From Neckera pumila (taxonomy: Eukaryota > Streptophyta > Bryopsida > Hypnales > Neckeraceae): a DNA stretch of 64,000 nt. Each line of letters starts with the position of its first letter. Position 1 is the first letter of the stretch. The translations under genes were made by a program, and so were the position numbers. This document shows positions 25,101-38,500 of this stretch, in pieces. Location of the stretch: assembly GCA_963969595.1 (NCBI GenBank), contig OZ018417.1, positions 10,542,501 through 10,606,500 of the forward strand, in the 5' to 3' direction. A model generated the notes under the pieces. That model worked only from the letters and a program-made list of their open reading frames with translations. It had not been told where the DNA came from and made no database searches.

Positions 25101-27022
25101 AGTTAAATAAAGATTAAAAACAAGGAAAAATAAATTTAAAGTAAATTATAATAGGGATTTACATAAATATGCATACCCTTTCTTTCCTTCTTTTTCTACA
25201 TAAATATAAGAAAAGAGATAGTAAAGTCTTCAAAGATTAGAAAACTACCTATTTCCGCAATTGATTAAACCACAAGGTTCATTTAATCCTTCCCATTCAA
25301 ATAACTTTATAAAGTATTTGTAGGGAAATAATAGCTGCACCATTTTAATTAAAAACAACCACTGATTATAATAAAGATGTAGATAAAATTTGACAACTAT
25401 AATTTTGTAATAGCTCTAAAAACTTTAATAACCATCTTTGAATCTCAATCAAGAATTATATTTCACAAATTTATCAATGCATTTGATTTTCAAACATACA
25501 AATAATCAATTCAACACTTTTGTAAACATAGATATAATATCATCAAATTATATATCAATTAAAGTGAAGTAAATGTAAGAATGTTAATAATCACCGTTTT
25601 GGGTCTTGGAATACTTCTTATTAGTACAGGGGCATTAGTAGGAGCATTCACAAAATGACTTGCTAATTGTTCTTTTTCTTTCTTGATTTTTTTATTACAG
25701 CTTTTAAAAAACCCCAAGCTTATTGGATTTAATATGATTTCAGAATCTGAACTTTTTGATGTTTTTAATTGCTTCCCATTGCACATGTTTTCACTTTTAT
25801 TTATTCTACTTTCAAAACTTTTTTCTTTTGGTGTACGGCATTCGTTCTTGTGACTTTTTTTCCAATGAACCACTTGACATTCTAAAGAACTGCACATTCA
25901 AAATTTAAGAACAATAATAACCATAATATTCATATTAAATGATTCATGAAAAAAGATAAACATATATCAAAATTAAAAATATTCCATCACATCATTATGA
26001 TTTAAAACTACAATGAAATATAATGAAAACATATTGGCTAGCCTTCATTACATTGAGAAGTTTAGCCTTCAATGAAGTAAAGTACCACATGAATTATTTT
26101 GAAAGATGGTCTAAAATGAAATATCTCTAATTAAAGTCTTTGTAACAAAAATTAGTTGGATTTTCACACCATTCATTTCAATAAATTTTAAATAAATATC
26201 AAGATCTTGAAACCTAAGTAAAAATTTGAATTACAAAAAAGATGTATAAAATTTGAATAAAATTAGAATGAATTGTGGTCTAATAAGAAGAATAGAACTT
26301 CAATTCCAATTCATATTAGTATAATTAAAAATTGTCTTTGTGTTTGAAATTTTTTGTAATCGAATAATTGTATCAACAAAATACTAAAAAGAATTTTGTC
26401 AATAATTTCAGAGATATTGCATTATTATAAACCAAAAAGAAAGATAGCATAAAAATCATGGAATATGTTATTGTCTACCCAAATCACCATTTGTAGGTGA
26501 AAATTTTGATGAATCTGATTTAAGTATTTTACTTACAATTATTACATTTTTCAGTGTCAAAAAATAAAAAACTAAAGATGATAGAAAATATAAAAAATAT
26601 AAAAAATATTTGCAATTTTGTAACTAATTAAAAAATATTTTCATATTGAATTGCTAATTAAATAATTAACAAACACACCATTATTTATTGTTTTGTCACT
26701 GCTATATGAGTCATAGAAGAACTTATTAAAATAAATAAAAGAAATACCAATATTTTGTTAATTTGCATCTTGAACACCTTCGAGTGGTAGGATTTTGGCA
26801 TATGACGCAATTGCTATGAGTGACCAACATTGACCTGTAATATACTTCAGCTTGTTCTTCTCTTTCAATAAGAGCTCTAAAACTAGTTTCTATCTTATTG
26901 CTCTTTTGAGATCTTTGATTAGATTTTAAAGTCACGTGATGTGCAAAAGCCAATGATATAATTCCTATAACAATCAATGCAAATAAAATAGCAGATATCT
27001 CTGAATCTATCCATCTATGCAT
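18504..27022 (-). CDS. UBP: Ubiquitin carboxyl-terminal hydrolase with MYND finger (UBP15/16 type)
   Basis: A deubiquitinating cysteine protease that removes ubiquitin from proteins. Exons: 27022-26748, 25889-25595, 25334-25249, 24157-24072, 23942-23780, 23564-23441, 22772-22615, 22326-22242, 21815-21603, 21274-21213, 20949-20687, 20350-18504. All junctions keep frame, giving 1218 aa (the Arabidopsis relatives are near 900-1000). A membrane segment (about residues 10-27) precedes a MYND zinc finger (C72-x2-C75, C83-x2-C86, C92, C96, H105, C109), split by intron 1. The USP core starts at [17 protein letters not shown] with catalytic Cys220. [11 protein letters not shown] follows, then paired CxxC zinc ligands (KCLQC, KCDIC), and [11 protein letters not shown] with catalytic His476. 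The core ends at [10 protein letters not shown]. The last about 650 residues are polar, Asn/Ser-rich and probably disordered. The membrane segment plus MYND architecture places it in the UBP15-19 plant subfamily. Orthology to one member is not resolved. Confidence 0.93.
21974..22190. repeat. (ATT)n microsatellite in a protease intron
   Basis: Long TTATTATTG-type trinucleotide array with regular TTG interruptions and a GATTATTATGATTATGAT tail, inside the intron between exons 8 and 9 of the protease gene. The poly-Leu open frame across it is an artefact. Confidence 0.95.
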
Positions 27023-28550
27023 CTAACCTTCAAAACTCTTTGTACCCTAGCGGCATCAACCTCAATTTTAAAAATAGCCACATCTAGGATTTTTCCACTA
27101 CTCATTAAATCTTAGTCAACATTTTGACACCTTGCAATCTTTTTTAAACACTAATATTAACTTGTTCATAATACAAAAGAAAAAAAAAAACTATTGAATT
27201 TGTAATAATATTTTTTGTTTGACAATTTTTTTACTTCCATTCAAAAAACAATGATTGAAATTATATTTGATCCTACCTTGTAATTGCACTACAATCCTTT
27301 TTTTTCATATTTTCTTGGTTAGACATTAAAACCTCAAATAAAAGATTTTTGACTTTGAATGTTACATACAAAGAGATGAACTTCGTTCCACTTTTTAAGG
27401 GTGAACTAATTAGGAATCTATAGACAACTATATGTGTTCATAATTTGCAATTTACTTTGAATCTTTCTGCCTAATTTGTTGTTGTATAGAAGCTTTCATT
27501 GCACAATGCTAAGATCTATTGGTTGACACTATAAATTCAGAGGCTGAAACCCTAATTTCATAGGGTCCTATGCTCATAGAAGATGACAATTTGGTGCTAA
27601 ATTTACTAACTACCTTGAAAGTACACCAAAAGTTGTACAATTACTTCTACTTCATACATATTGATCAACAAATATAATTAATACTAAAATCTTTAAAGTG
27701 CAAGCTTCTTTTCTATATATGTGAATGTTTTTGTACAAACAAAAACTTCATTGCAACTAATAATATCATCTTTAATAGCTCTGAGTTTTGGTATAAGAGC
27801 CAAATCTAAAGCAATTTTATCATTAAAATTTTGCCCCCTAAAAAGGATATTCCTCAAAAAATGATCAAGATTATTTGGCACTTTTAGATAAATTTGGAGA
27901 AAGTAGTTTAATAATACTCCAACATTTAGGTGAAATTTTACAAACTTCCAAAGTTTACATTGTAGGTACGTACATAGTGACAAAGGTGACTTTTTTTGAA
28001 AAGTATATATTAAGAAAATGAGGGGTATACATGTCATCCTTTGATTGGTAGTTAAATTTTTTTGAAAAGTAATTAATCATAGCCGTTCAGTATTAACAAT
28101 TAAAAATTTATTATTTATTTTTATAAATTGTCCACTCCCCCCCATTTGTAATTTCTGACTGCAACTTCAGATGCAACTTCAAAAGCAATCAATATGGGTT
28201 ATATTGCCATATCTATATCCATATGCATACTCTGTATTATGTATCTCTATCTATATTGGCAAATTTATCAATATCCATATAATATCTATATATTTGTATT
28301 TGTATTCATATCCGTATCTGTATCCTTATCCTAGAGCGACGCCCAAGATTGCTTCTTGCGTCAATAATCAACGGTTGATTTTTCAATTTTTGAATTAGAA
28401 ATCAATGGTGTTCAAGAGGAGGGGGGAGATTTTTTTTCCAAAGAGATCAATGGCTCTGGATTCTTGCCAAAACAAGAGGGGGAAGTAATTGAATTGGAAA
28501 ACATTGTTTGCATCTTTTTGGTACATAATAGGATACCTATGAGTGACAAC
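27023..28550. other. Intergenic, upstream of the protease gene
   Basis: No coding sequence is recognised. It contains the putative promoter of the minus-strand protease (27023 upward) and a degenerate TATCCATATC/TATCTATA array at about 28205-28335. A 114-codon minus-strand open frame at 27693-28037 has no recognisable domain. Confidence 0.4.
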
Positions 28551-29245
28551 TTATCCTCTAAATGCCCAAGGCTTATTTGAGCCTCGAGGAATTTGCTCTA
28601 ATTTGAACAAAAAGCCCACTGGTTTGATAAGTTGTGCCAATTTCTTTTGAATTGTAAGTTTGTAATTGTATAAATTCAAACTAGACATGCTTGAGATCAC
28701 ATAGGAAAAGAAAATACAATAGTATCACTTATGAATCAAAAGATTATAATGTTTGACCATAAAGGTATTAAAAATATAAAAATCTTTCAATTTTCTTTTT
28801 GCATATCACATCTAAAAAAATTGGTCACCAAAAAAATATGAGGTTAAAGGGCCTAATATGCACAGCCTCAATCAATTTATGGCTTCTCAAAATCTACTTT
28901 ACAATTTTTTTAAAATGAATTTCGAATGTAATTTTTCCTCCAAGATTTAGTATATTTGAGGCTCATTTTTAAGAGTCGGTAATACAACGGAAAGTCAAGA
29001 TTGCAATGGGTACAATTGCACAAAATCTTGAATAAAAAAATCACAATCAATTATTTTCAAATTCGGTTTTGATGCTAAAATTAGACTTCAAAGAAAATTT
29101 TACACAAATATGAACTATTAAAAATTTTAAAGCTAAAAATTGCACACGTAATTTTTATGGTTTTACATAATATTATATTGAAAATAATTTGTAATGAATT
29201 TTTTCTATTCAATTGTATAGATATGTAGGAAACATCCACATCCAC
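28551..29245. repeat. Dispersed repeat B, copy a
   Basis: Starts TTATCCTCTAAATGCCCAAG, a degenerate form of the TTAACCCCTAAA terminus, and is collinear with 62927-63490. Shared blocks include AATTTGCTC, AAACTTGACATG-like runs, TATAATGTTTGA and TTGCAATGGRTAC. Its last 100 bp (about 29150-29245) reappear inverted at 30484-30590. No matching right terminus was found, so the element is either truncated or interrupted. Confidence 0.6.
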
Positions 29246-29540
29246 ATCTTCCCTTTTCCAAGCATCTCCAAAAAAGTTTCACATTCCTTCTATAGAGATT
29301 TCAATATTAGGATACCAATACCCAAACTTTGTGAAATAGGTATTCCTTTGTTATGATTAGATTTTTCTATTTGTCCTTCACATGGTAACTAATTTTGTAC
29401 ATTTGAGCATTGTAGTACAATTGCTTTGCTAAAATCTAATTAATTGATATAGAGATATCTAATTTACAAAATTTGGTCATACAACACCTCGCATTTGAAC
29501 ACTTTATAGATCATATTTTTATTACTTAATGGGATGTTTT

Positions 29541-30475
29541 TTAACCCCTGAAGGTTAGAGACTATATTTCCACCAAAAACACTCCAAAACTACCATATCT
29601 AGTTCAAGTATTAAATTTTAGGCCAAAAAAAATTTTGGACACATGTAACCGTAGGACCTTGTAGTAAACTTGTTTGAAAATATATAGAAAAAAATTTAGA
29701 ATTTTCCACCTTGTAGATTGCAAGATATTAGCATTCGAATTGACAAAAACCCTTTTTTTGGCCCTGCGAAAAACCAAGCAGTTGCACTTCACGAGGTCAC
29801 ATTTAAATGAAAAATTGTCCAAAATGGTGGTTACTCATTGGATTCATTCTTCAAAGCAAGTTGGCTACATGCTTGAAAAATTTCAGATCATTTGAAATTG
29901 TAAAACATATAGGAAAAAAATAGGTTGTAAACAGATGTAGAGAATGATTCAAAACACAAAATTGTTAAGAATTTAATTATAGAATTGAAAAGATTCAATC
30001 CCAACGGTTGTAATATTGCAATAATCAATATACATCCTACGTTTTTACTTTTTTTGAAAAAATATTGAAAATTGATTTAAATAAAGGACTTCAAAACTTA
30101 TTTTCAAGTAGGGAATCCATAACTACCTGCAAACTAGCACACCTCGTAATTTTCATCTCATAAATCAAAATTGAGTAATCCAAATTTTTTCACATATATA
30201 TAAATCTAAAGAACCAATTTCAAATTTTTATTTCTTTTAAAAATGATTTTTTAGAATTTTTTTGAATTGCTCGCCGACCATTGAAAATGACATATCATCC
30301 AATAACTTTTTAATCATGTAGTCAAAAGTTTTGAAAATTGTTGGACCTTAAAGCTACTCCTCGGGCACACGTTGTGTGAAATTTTCAAAGAAAATAAAAT
30401 AAAATTTCCATTTGTAATGAGCTACGCAAAATTGCTATGTTGCCAAAAGATGCCATTTGGTCCTTTAGGGGTTAA
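29541..30475. mobile_element. piggyBac-like non-autonomous element, copy 3 (inverted)
   Basis: TTAA at 29541-29544 and 30472-30475 bounds a 935-bp element ending TTAACCCCTGAAGG and GGTCCTTTAGGGGTTAA. Its left part is the reverse complement of the right part of copies 1, 2 and 4 (for example CCGTAGGACCTTGTAGTAAA and TTGCAAGATATTAGCAT), so it is inserted in the opposite orientation. It is non-coding. It sits between two inverted arms (29150-29245 and 30484-30590). Confidence 0.75.
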
Positions 30476-30483
30476 TACAAAAA

Positions 30484-30600
30484 ATGTACGGATGGATGTT
30501 TCCTACATATCTATGCAGTTGAATTAAAAAAATTCATCACCAATTGCTTTCAATAAAAGATTATGTAAAACCATGAAAATTAAATTAAATTTTTTGCCAG
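30484..30600. repeat. Inverted arm matching 29150-29245
   Basis: GGATGTTTCCTACATATCTA and the downstream ATTATGTAAAACCAT block are inverted copies of the end of repeat B at 29150-29245. The two arms bracket element copy 3 plus about 300 bp of other DNA. Confidence 0.65.
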
Positions 30601-30900
30601 AAACGAAATTTTCCTTTTTTGAAATTGAAATTTGATATGCTTAATTGGAACTGTATGAGAAATGAATGTTAATTATATAAGATGAAATTTTTTAATTCTT
30701 TTCCATAATATGCAAAAATCTCTGAATGGCAGAAATTGGCAATTTTTAAGATTATTATACCCAATTATACATAACTTGAACATCGCATTTTTAAGATTAT
30801 TATATCCAATTATACATAACTTGAAAATCAACGCGTCTTAATATTAAATTGCAGAGGTAGAAATACAAATGGAACAAACTCTTTCAGGCAATTAAGTCAA

Positions 30901-31943
30901 TTAATTCCTAAAGCATTAGGAAAAATTTCAGCCCTCCAGAAGGCCGCTAAGGAGTTGATTTACGGGACCCCTTTGGTGCAATTTCAGAATGAATAAAAAA
31001 ATATTTTTTCTTAAGAAAATATTATTTTTTGAAAAATATAAAAAATAAAGTATTAAAAAATATGACGTGGCATTAGTAGTGCCATGTTAGCACCCAATTT
31101 TTAAAAACTAAAAAAATATTTTAAAAAAAAATTGATTTTTTTTTATTTCGATTTTTTTCCATAATTGCACCGGATGGTGCAAAACTCGCGGCCTTCTGGA
31201 GGGCTGAAATTTTTCCTAATGTCCCATTGTCCCAAGCGGGACATATTGGATTTTGGACAGGTTCCTGAGACCTCAATTTAGTAATTTTTTTTCCTAAAAT
31301 ATTATGTTTTTGTCTACATGTGAAGCTTTGATTCATCCTATTTGGACTAATAATGATAAAGTTATGGACAATCTTGTTTTTTGGGCAATTAGAGCATCTC
31401 TTGAAAAAATAATTTGTAGGATTCATTTCTGAATGTAATTTTCACAAATTTTCAAGAAAAGTTGTTCGACAAGGTTGTGTTTGTTTGCTAAAACAATCTC
31501 ATAATCGGAATTTTTAAATTTCAATCCAAAGCTATTAATAATTTAGTTTTTTTTTCAATCTTGGATCTACTTTTATTTCAAAATCAAGTGTGTGATTTTT
31601 TAATTTTTTTTTCTAGACTTTCAACTCAATTCTTCAACATTATTTTCTTTAATTCAAAGTCTGTAGTGCAAAAATTTCCACAAATGGGGGTCGAAGTCAT
31701 CTGAAATTGCAGGCTAGTGTTCAAAAAAAATTTCTTTTTTCAGCTTTGAATGCTAATATCTTCCAATCTATATGGCCAAATTTCATAAAAAATTTATGAC
31801 ATGATCTCTGACAAGTGAGGTACAAGATCCTACGATTAGATTTTAAGAAAATATTTTTTTTGTATTTTTGGGTGAACGCAGCAAAAATGGCAATTTTGAG
31901 TAGTTTTTGACCAAAAAAATGGCCTTGGGACTTTAGGAATTAA
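30901..31943. mobile_element. piggyBac-like non-autonomous element, copy 4, with internal foldback
   Basis: TTAA-bounded unit of 1043 bp whose ends TTAATTCCTAAAG and CTTTAGGAATTAA are perfect inverted repeats. The right half is collinear with copies 1 and 2 (GCTAATATCTTCCAATC; CAAGATCCTACGATTAG; AAAATGGCAATTTTGA). The left third carries an extra structure: a perfect 34-bp inverted repeat (30914-30947 against 31188-31221) enclosing about 240 bp. No coding capacity. Confidence 0.75.
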
Positions 31944-32700
31944 TTGTACTTATATCATAGTTGCTTGAGAAACTATAAATGATGCCCTTTGCAATCTAAA
32001 ATGAACACCGTGACAATAAAAAAAATTAACAGTACCTTCATTTTGATTAGATAGGTATCAATTATCATATTTGCAATCATGACTTGCCACTATTGGAATT
32101 TCTTTAGTAGCAACATTTTAAAGCTAGTTTGCATTGTCATGAAGTTTCACATTAGCTTGGTTGGGCCCTTTGCATGGCATCACTAGAACTTCATTCAACT
32201 AACTATCCAAGTCTCCATTCACAAGTTTATTCAAACCTCCATCAAATCTATTGCTTTACAATACAATATCTCATACACCTTGAATCTGTTACAAATTCTT
32301 GAAAAAGAAAGCAAATTCATTTGAAGTATACAATTGATAGTAAGAGTTAAAAACTACCAATGAAGGTTCAATCACCACAACCATTTCCCTTCATTTTTCT
32401 TCAAATATTCCTCAAGGCGCTTGTAAAAATCTCTCTTTAACTATCTCAACAATTCTTGCTTTATGTTTGTCATTTCTACTTTTCTTTTTCTTTTTTTTCT
32501 TTAGCTTGTAATTTTGGGCATTTTTCTTCATCTTGAGCCACTTCTTTGGCTACAACTTATGTTTCTCAAAAAACAATGAAGTTATCAAAAGTGAATAGAG
32601 TAGATTTTGTCTATCAATCTAATTAGTGGATTTTATTGAAATTTAAGGCTTTTGCACATTCAAATTAGCTTCCACCTCTATTTTGTAATCTACTTCTTCA
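31944..32700. other. Intergenic, no gene supported
   Basis: AT-rich spacer with no recognisable open frame, repeat or RNA gene. Confidence 0.4.
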
Positions 32701-32707
32701 ACACTTT

Positions 32708-33020
32708 TGGCCTTGGTTTAGTGGCTTTGGCCTCGGCATAACAATGAGGTGGTCAATGCTTGAGTCAAACCCAAGCATTGGCAAGGGGGCTTACCACTAT
32801 AATCTACCCAACTATAGCGGGGGTTGCAAAACCTACCTTGTTGTCATATGGGAACATGAGAATTTCTCGGAGGAAGGAAGACGGTTCTTTATTATAGGAT
32901 TTCGTCCCTAACGCCGGTATCAAGGATGAAATTTGTCATCTAAGTCCATGAGGCTTAGATAGTTGAGCCATTCCTAGCAGATCCTTCATTGCTGTCTTAG
33001 ACTAGAGCTACCCTTCCTTT
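32708..33020 (+). mobile_element. Probable tRNA-derived SINE
   Basis: An A box (TGGTTTAGTGG, 32714-32724) lies 36 bp upstream of a B-box-like motif (TGAGTCAAACCC, 32761-32772; one mismatch to GRTTCRANNCC). A GC-richer body extends to about 33010 and contains TTTCGTCCCTAACGCCGG. The head cannot fold as a functional tRNA. The body differs from the SINE at 796-1000. Ends and target duplication are unresolved. Confidence 0.45.
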
Positions 33021-35553
33021 TCCTTCCACTTCTTCACAAACATATTTCGACTCATAATAAACATCCTCAATATCATTGATGGCTCATAAATTCAATACGG
33101 AGCACATTTTATACCAAATCAGAGGTACCTCGGTGATGGAAACATCTCTATAATACTTTCTTGGTCCCATTTTGTCTTCCATGGCCTTGGAATTGAATGC
33201 CCAAATCTTAAGTACGCAACTAACATATCACAAGAATCTATCTTCAGCATTAAAGTCTATTATAAATTGACTTTGCAAAAAAAAAAACGTAAAAAATAGA
33301 TTGGTTGAACTATCTAGTCTTAGTCTAAGACACAAAATTCAATATATATCTATAAGTATATCCTCCCATGTATAAATTGTGAACTTTAGAAAATAAAATA
33401 ATAAAAATAAAAGTCATTATATCATTGTATTTATAAAATGTTTTTAATAAGTTTAGTATACAACTAAAATAAAAGACCTGGGAAGTTAGCTCAATGAGAC
33501 CTATTTAAAAAAAACTTATTTTGGAGTCTTCTAAACTTAAGGATTTTTAGATCAACTATTGTCCTATAGAAAGATGTTTGCAAGATTTTTATCACAAAAC
33601 TACAAGCTTTGTTAAACAAAAACTACTTATATCACTTGACATTGCATTAAATTGTATTATAAGAAATTAAAATCAGATTATATATAAACAGTAGTTGCTT
33701 CTTGAGAGGGACAAACACTTGTGGCTTACAAAACATCTTGTTATGCTCTAATCTAATAGTGTCATCTCAAAAGCACGTAATATCCATTTGGTTGAAATCC
33801 CCTTGTCAGTACCCCAAGATTCATTTTCAAGTATCCAAATATGTACACTAAGTAGTGAAATTCGGTTGTCCCAATGTAACTTCTCAACATTTGACACTAC
33901 CCTACTTGAAGGTTAGATTTGGCAAAAATAAAGTCATTTTTGGAAGAAAAAAAGTGTCATATCTTATCTTGTAAATAGTGTAAGGTGACGTGGCCCTTTG
34001 AAAATCTGATGTGGAAACTGAATTTCAACACTTGTTGAATCAGACCTTTATGTATGGTACAAAAAAAAATTGTACAAGAATGCACTACTTTTTGATCAAA
34101 TCTTGTTGTAATTGGGACTTATAAACATCTGTACGTACAAATGGAAATATCTATAGAAATATTTGTTGACTTTCATGACTTGTAAAATTACTTTTGAGGG
34201 GTAAGGCAACCTAATTTCACTATTCAATGTAGATTTCAAACAAAATGTTTGCTTAAGTAAAAAGAGACATCCATTGGTTGCATAGCATGAAATGATGCAA
34301 AAACAAAGAGAGAAGGCTTAGACCTGCATATTAGCAATTTTCACCAAATCCATAGTTACTCATGAGACATGTCATCAATGAGAAATATGAAGATAACATA
34401 TAATTCATTCTAGCAGCACCTAAGCATATTTTACTATTGTTACTTATAAATATTTTCATTGAATCCTATTGGCAAATTAAAGAGGATTCCAACAAGTTGT
34501 AACATACATTATTTGGACCCCATATGAATAAATTATGGAATTTCAAAGTGTTGTTAGTCACCATCAATATCTAGGTTTTAGTCACTTATTGGTCCAAATG
34601 TAGCACTTGTATGTTGAGCACTGATTGTTATGGGAGTACATAAGGTAAGACCACCTAAAAGCGTTACATTTTCTAGTCCTACTACCTCAAATTCAAGAGA
34701 AATGCAATTCAAATAATTTCCAAATTTCTTGACACACTAGTAAAATTTTACAATTTAAGAATACAAGGTAGCCTATGCACAATACTAGATAAACTCACCC
34801 TAGATGGACGCCCTTCAAGCACGAAATGTCTGAACTCTCACTAGTTGCTTTCAAAAAGTTATGGTGGCGTTGCATCATGGAAGTGTTCATTCAAAAAAGG
34901 TCATTTTTAGATGTCAGAGAACAGAGAGTGTTGCAATTAGGTGCTTCTACCTTACCTCACCTCAACAGGGACCACAGTTGTATTCTCCTCCATTCATGGC
35001 CTCCACTAGATTGAGCATTGGAGAGAAAGAAATCTGCAAGGAGAGCGTGCCACCCAACTTTCCAACCCTCCATTCATTCTGTCAAGGGAATGGGGATGAA
35101 AGTATAATTCTGTAATTCAACAATTTCACTGAAATCACTGAGACTCTCCATATTGTAGAATAGACTGTAGGTCAAGGATAGAAGCCCCTCAGCATGTTCG
35201 ACATGAATGAAATCACTATATAGCAAAGGAAATATTACAGAGGCATCATGCTCATAAGTATGAAGCTCTATTGCAAAATTGCAGGGCGCTGGTGAAGAGC
35301 GCCCACAAGAGCTGTTTGCAGCCTAGTACAAGGCAATGTATCCAGAGGAACTAACGCAATCATTCTCAGATTCTCTAAATGATAGATTGATAGTCACCAA
35401 CAATTTGATTAAGGTTCAGGAACTCTGAACTTGGTAAGCTGATACGTATATTGTGAAGCAGGGATGAAATGCCGTAGAAGTTGCCATGGGTGGCGGAGAA
35501 AATCCCTCCAATTCATATCAGGATGCAGCAAAGGAGTGAAATGACATCAACTT
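33021..35553. other. Intergenic and 3' flank of the coatomer gene
   Basis: No coding sequence is recognised. The DNA becomes GC-richer from about 34800, which probably marks the 3' untranslated region and flank of the coatomer gamma gene. Short open frames at 34826-35115 have no family resemblance. Confidence 0.45.
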
Positions 35554-38500
35554 CTAAGAGTTGATGATCTCATGAATGATGTCACTGACTGCAGGATCTT
35601 CAGACCGGACTGCGAGTTTCATGGCAACCTGCTTTTGCGAATCTATGCCAAGTGATAGGCGAACCAGCACTTGAATGTCGCCTAGAAATTTGCCAGCTAA
35701 CAAGCAAGTATGGGATCTTGCATTGCTTGGTACAACATCTGTTGCCTGCAAGTCAAAAACTCTCTCAAAGTAAATGAATATTCTGAAATTGAAATGGGGA
35801 AAAATGGACATCACAATCATTGATTGGGGTGTATCTAAGGTCCATTCAACATACATACCTCACACGTTTGCATCCCAAGGATTGCAGTAACAGCTTGTAC
35901 AGCATCTTGCAAACTCTCCCTCATACCAAGACTGTACTCATCAACCCGTTCCAGCTCTGCGTCTAGAGAATCCCAGGCATTTCTGAAGTTTGACACTCCT
36001 GCCTTCAGGATGTAATCCGCAGCAGTAACCTGTGCACAACACATGAGATGACTGAAACCCTTCGTCACAGAACCTATTGCCCAAATATCAGTATGCCGTC
36101 CTCCTATGTTATCCTTAAGGTATTGTTGGTCCACATATAGTCAATGACATTATTCTACTTGGATAAATGGCCAATCGAAGAGAACAGGAGATTGAATTCT
36201 ATGGTCTAACCTCTTAAAATTAGAAAGTAAGTCAAACATGTATGAGACAAACGCTGATAAATACAAAAAATGCCCCACCTCCGAATCTTCTAGTTGATAT
36301 TCATCCTCGTAACCTTCTTCATCTGCGTCACCTGTAATGGGATCCACCTGAGATGCATACACGCAGGCTCACATTAGGCTATGCCTTATGATTTGACGTG
36401 AGATTTCTAGCTCATAATAGAAGCGCAGTAACCACAATCCAAGTAACTACTCATCAGAAAACAACCAAAGACAAAAGTGCATACCTCTTTGACATAGAAC
36501 CTCAGTGTATTGGAAAACTTTCCAAGCGAACAGGCCCCCTCCGGTTTCTCAAAAGCAACAAAAGCCTGACCAAGTTCTCCGCATGGCATCGATGCTAAAG
36601 GTTTCGTGACCACCTGATTAAAATCTTCCCCCTCTATGAATTCCATGACAACACTTACCTGTATGCAGACAGAATAAATGGTTCTTGTCAAAGTCAGTCC
36701 GAGTAACCCATCCTTGACGAGTTTGGAAAACACAGAAGACATGAAAAAGCAACAACTCGCTTCTGGTACTACGACACCAGCGTTGGAGATTTCTCACGGC
36801 TTACATTTTCTAGAAGCTGCTCTGCAATCGTGTTGGTACAGTTGAACTGAAAGACGATGTGACCAGGGTACACATGCTTGACCACGCTCACAGCATATTC
36901 CGTTTCCGCTTCGGTTAGCTCCACAGGAGCAGATGACTGGGCAGAGCTCAGAAATCGGAGTCAGCTTACAAACAGTGAAGACATAAGGAATCTTCCGAAT
37001 CATAAAATATTAAACCTAAGTAAACACAAGAGCATGATGTTCGAAAGAAATGAACCGTAACTAAAATGAGAACCAATTGCGTAAAAAATTGGACCGAAAT
37101 TGTACACCATTACCTCCATAATAGTTTCATCTATTAAAACGGAACCAAGAAGGAAGGGTGTAGCACCTTAAAAAGTTTCCCAAAGGCTGCAAACTGGGGG
37201 ATTGAGTTCAATAGTTTCTCGTAAGCCTCAAAAGCATTTGAGGCTCCACCATTCGCTGCTGCCTTTTGACTAGCGTCCTTGGCAGCCTTCTTTTCCCTAC
37301 TTGTAGGAGCCTTCTTTTCCGCCTGTGGAAGAGATTTCACTTCCTTAGGAACTGCTGCCAAGTCAAACGGCCTTTCACTTGGTTCCTGCAAAACCATTTG
37401 TAAAGTTAGCAGACAGGGTAGCAAATGTCATCCTCATTAAGATGAACTTAGAAGTATATATGTCTCAAACAAGAACGAAAATGTAGTTCGATGCTAGCGG
37501 GCGATAGAATTCGCTTACATATGATTGTAAACTCGCTTCCAAGTTTGCCAAGGGCACATCCAATCCCTGAGATAAAAATGCTTGAGGATCATCCTGAATG
37601 GCTTCTGGTCCATCTGAAAGAAGACTTAAATAGAGAGTAGCTCTATCTCGCACCTGCCAGAAAATCCCATTCGTCCCTGAGAAAACAACTCCTTATCTGC
37701 ATTTCAAAGGACTCGCAAAAACTACAATACTAGATAGATCGAATCTTTATTGACTCCCTGGCCTAAAAATGCGTTACAAAACGAAGTATTTGTAACAGCA
37801 CCAAATTTTCTACGATCAATTCACAGTAAATTGAACAGTCGAAGAGAATACTAATACGATCTTTAAATCGTCAAATAGTACTGCCGGCAGAGAGTCCATT
37901 CTCATCTCTAAGAAAAACACACAAGGACAGAAAGGTACCTCATCATCATTGTCGTACAAACATCTCCGCAACAGTATAAGAATCCGTGGCCTCAATTCCT
38001 CCACTACTACTCCAAACTTAGCCAAAGCACTGACAGCGCTTGCACGCACTGTTGCATTCTCCAAAATAACACGGTTGTACACATAGCGGATGTACTTGCT
38101 TGGGTCAGCAGTTTTAGGCCCCTCGTTACCAAGGAGATGCAGGATCTGATACACTCAAAAGGAAACAGTCAAAAGAGCGTTACTCACACTAGAAAAACAT
38201 ATTATTATAACAAGGTCGTCTTTAGTTTAAGAGGAAATAACAAAGGAGAAGTGCTCCTCTCTTGAATATCCTCAACGAACAAATTTATCACGGTATGCAG
38301 CAGCATATCTCAACACTAACCTGGGTTGATAGGTAGGTGAATTCGCAGTCTTCTATAAATTCACAGAGATGAGAAAGTCCGCCCTCCTTCGCATCTGGAA
38401 TTTCACGAATGAGGATAAGGATAGAGTCAACAATTGCTTTCTTGTAGTCGAATCCTCCTTCCTCCCTCAAGATATTGCTCAAGAAATTCATCCTGCAAAA

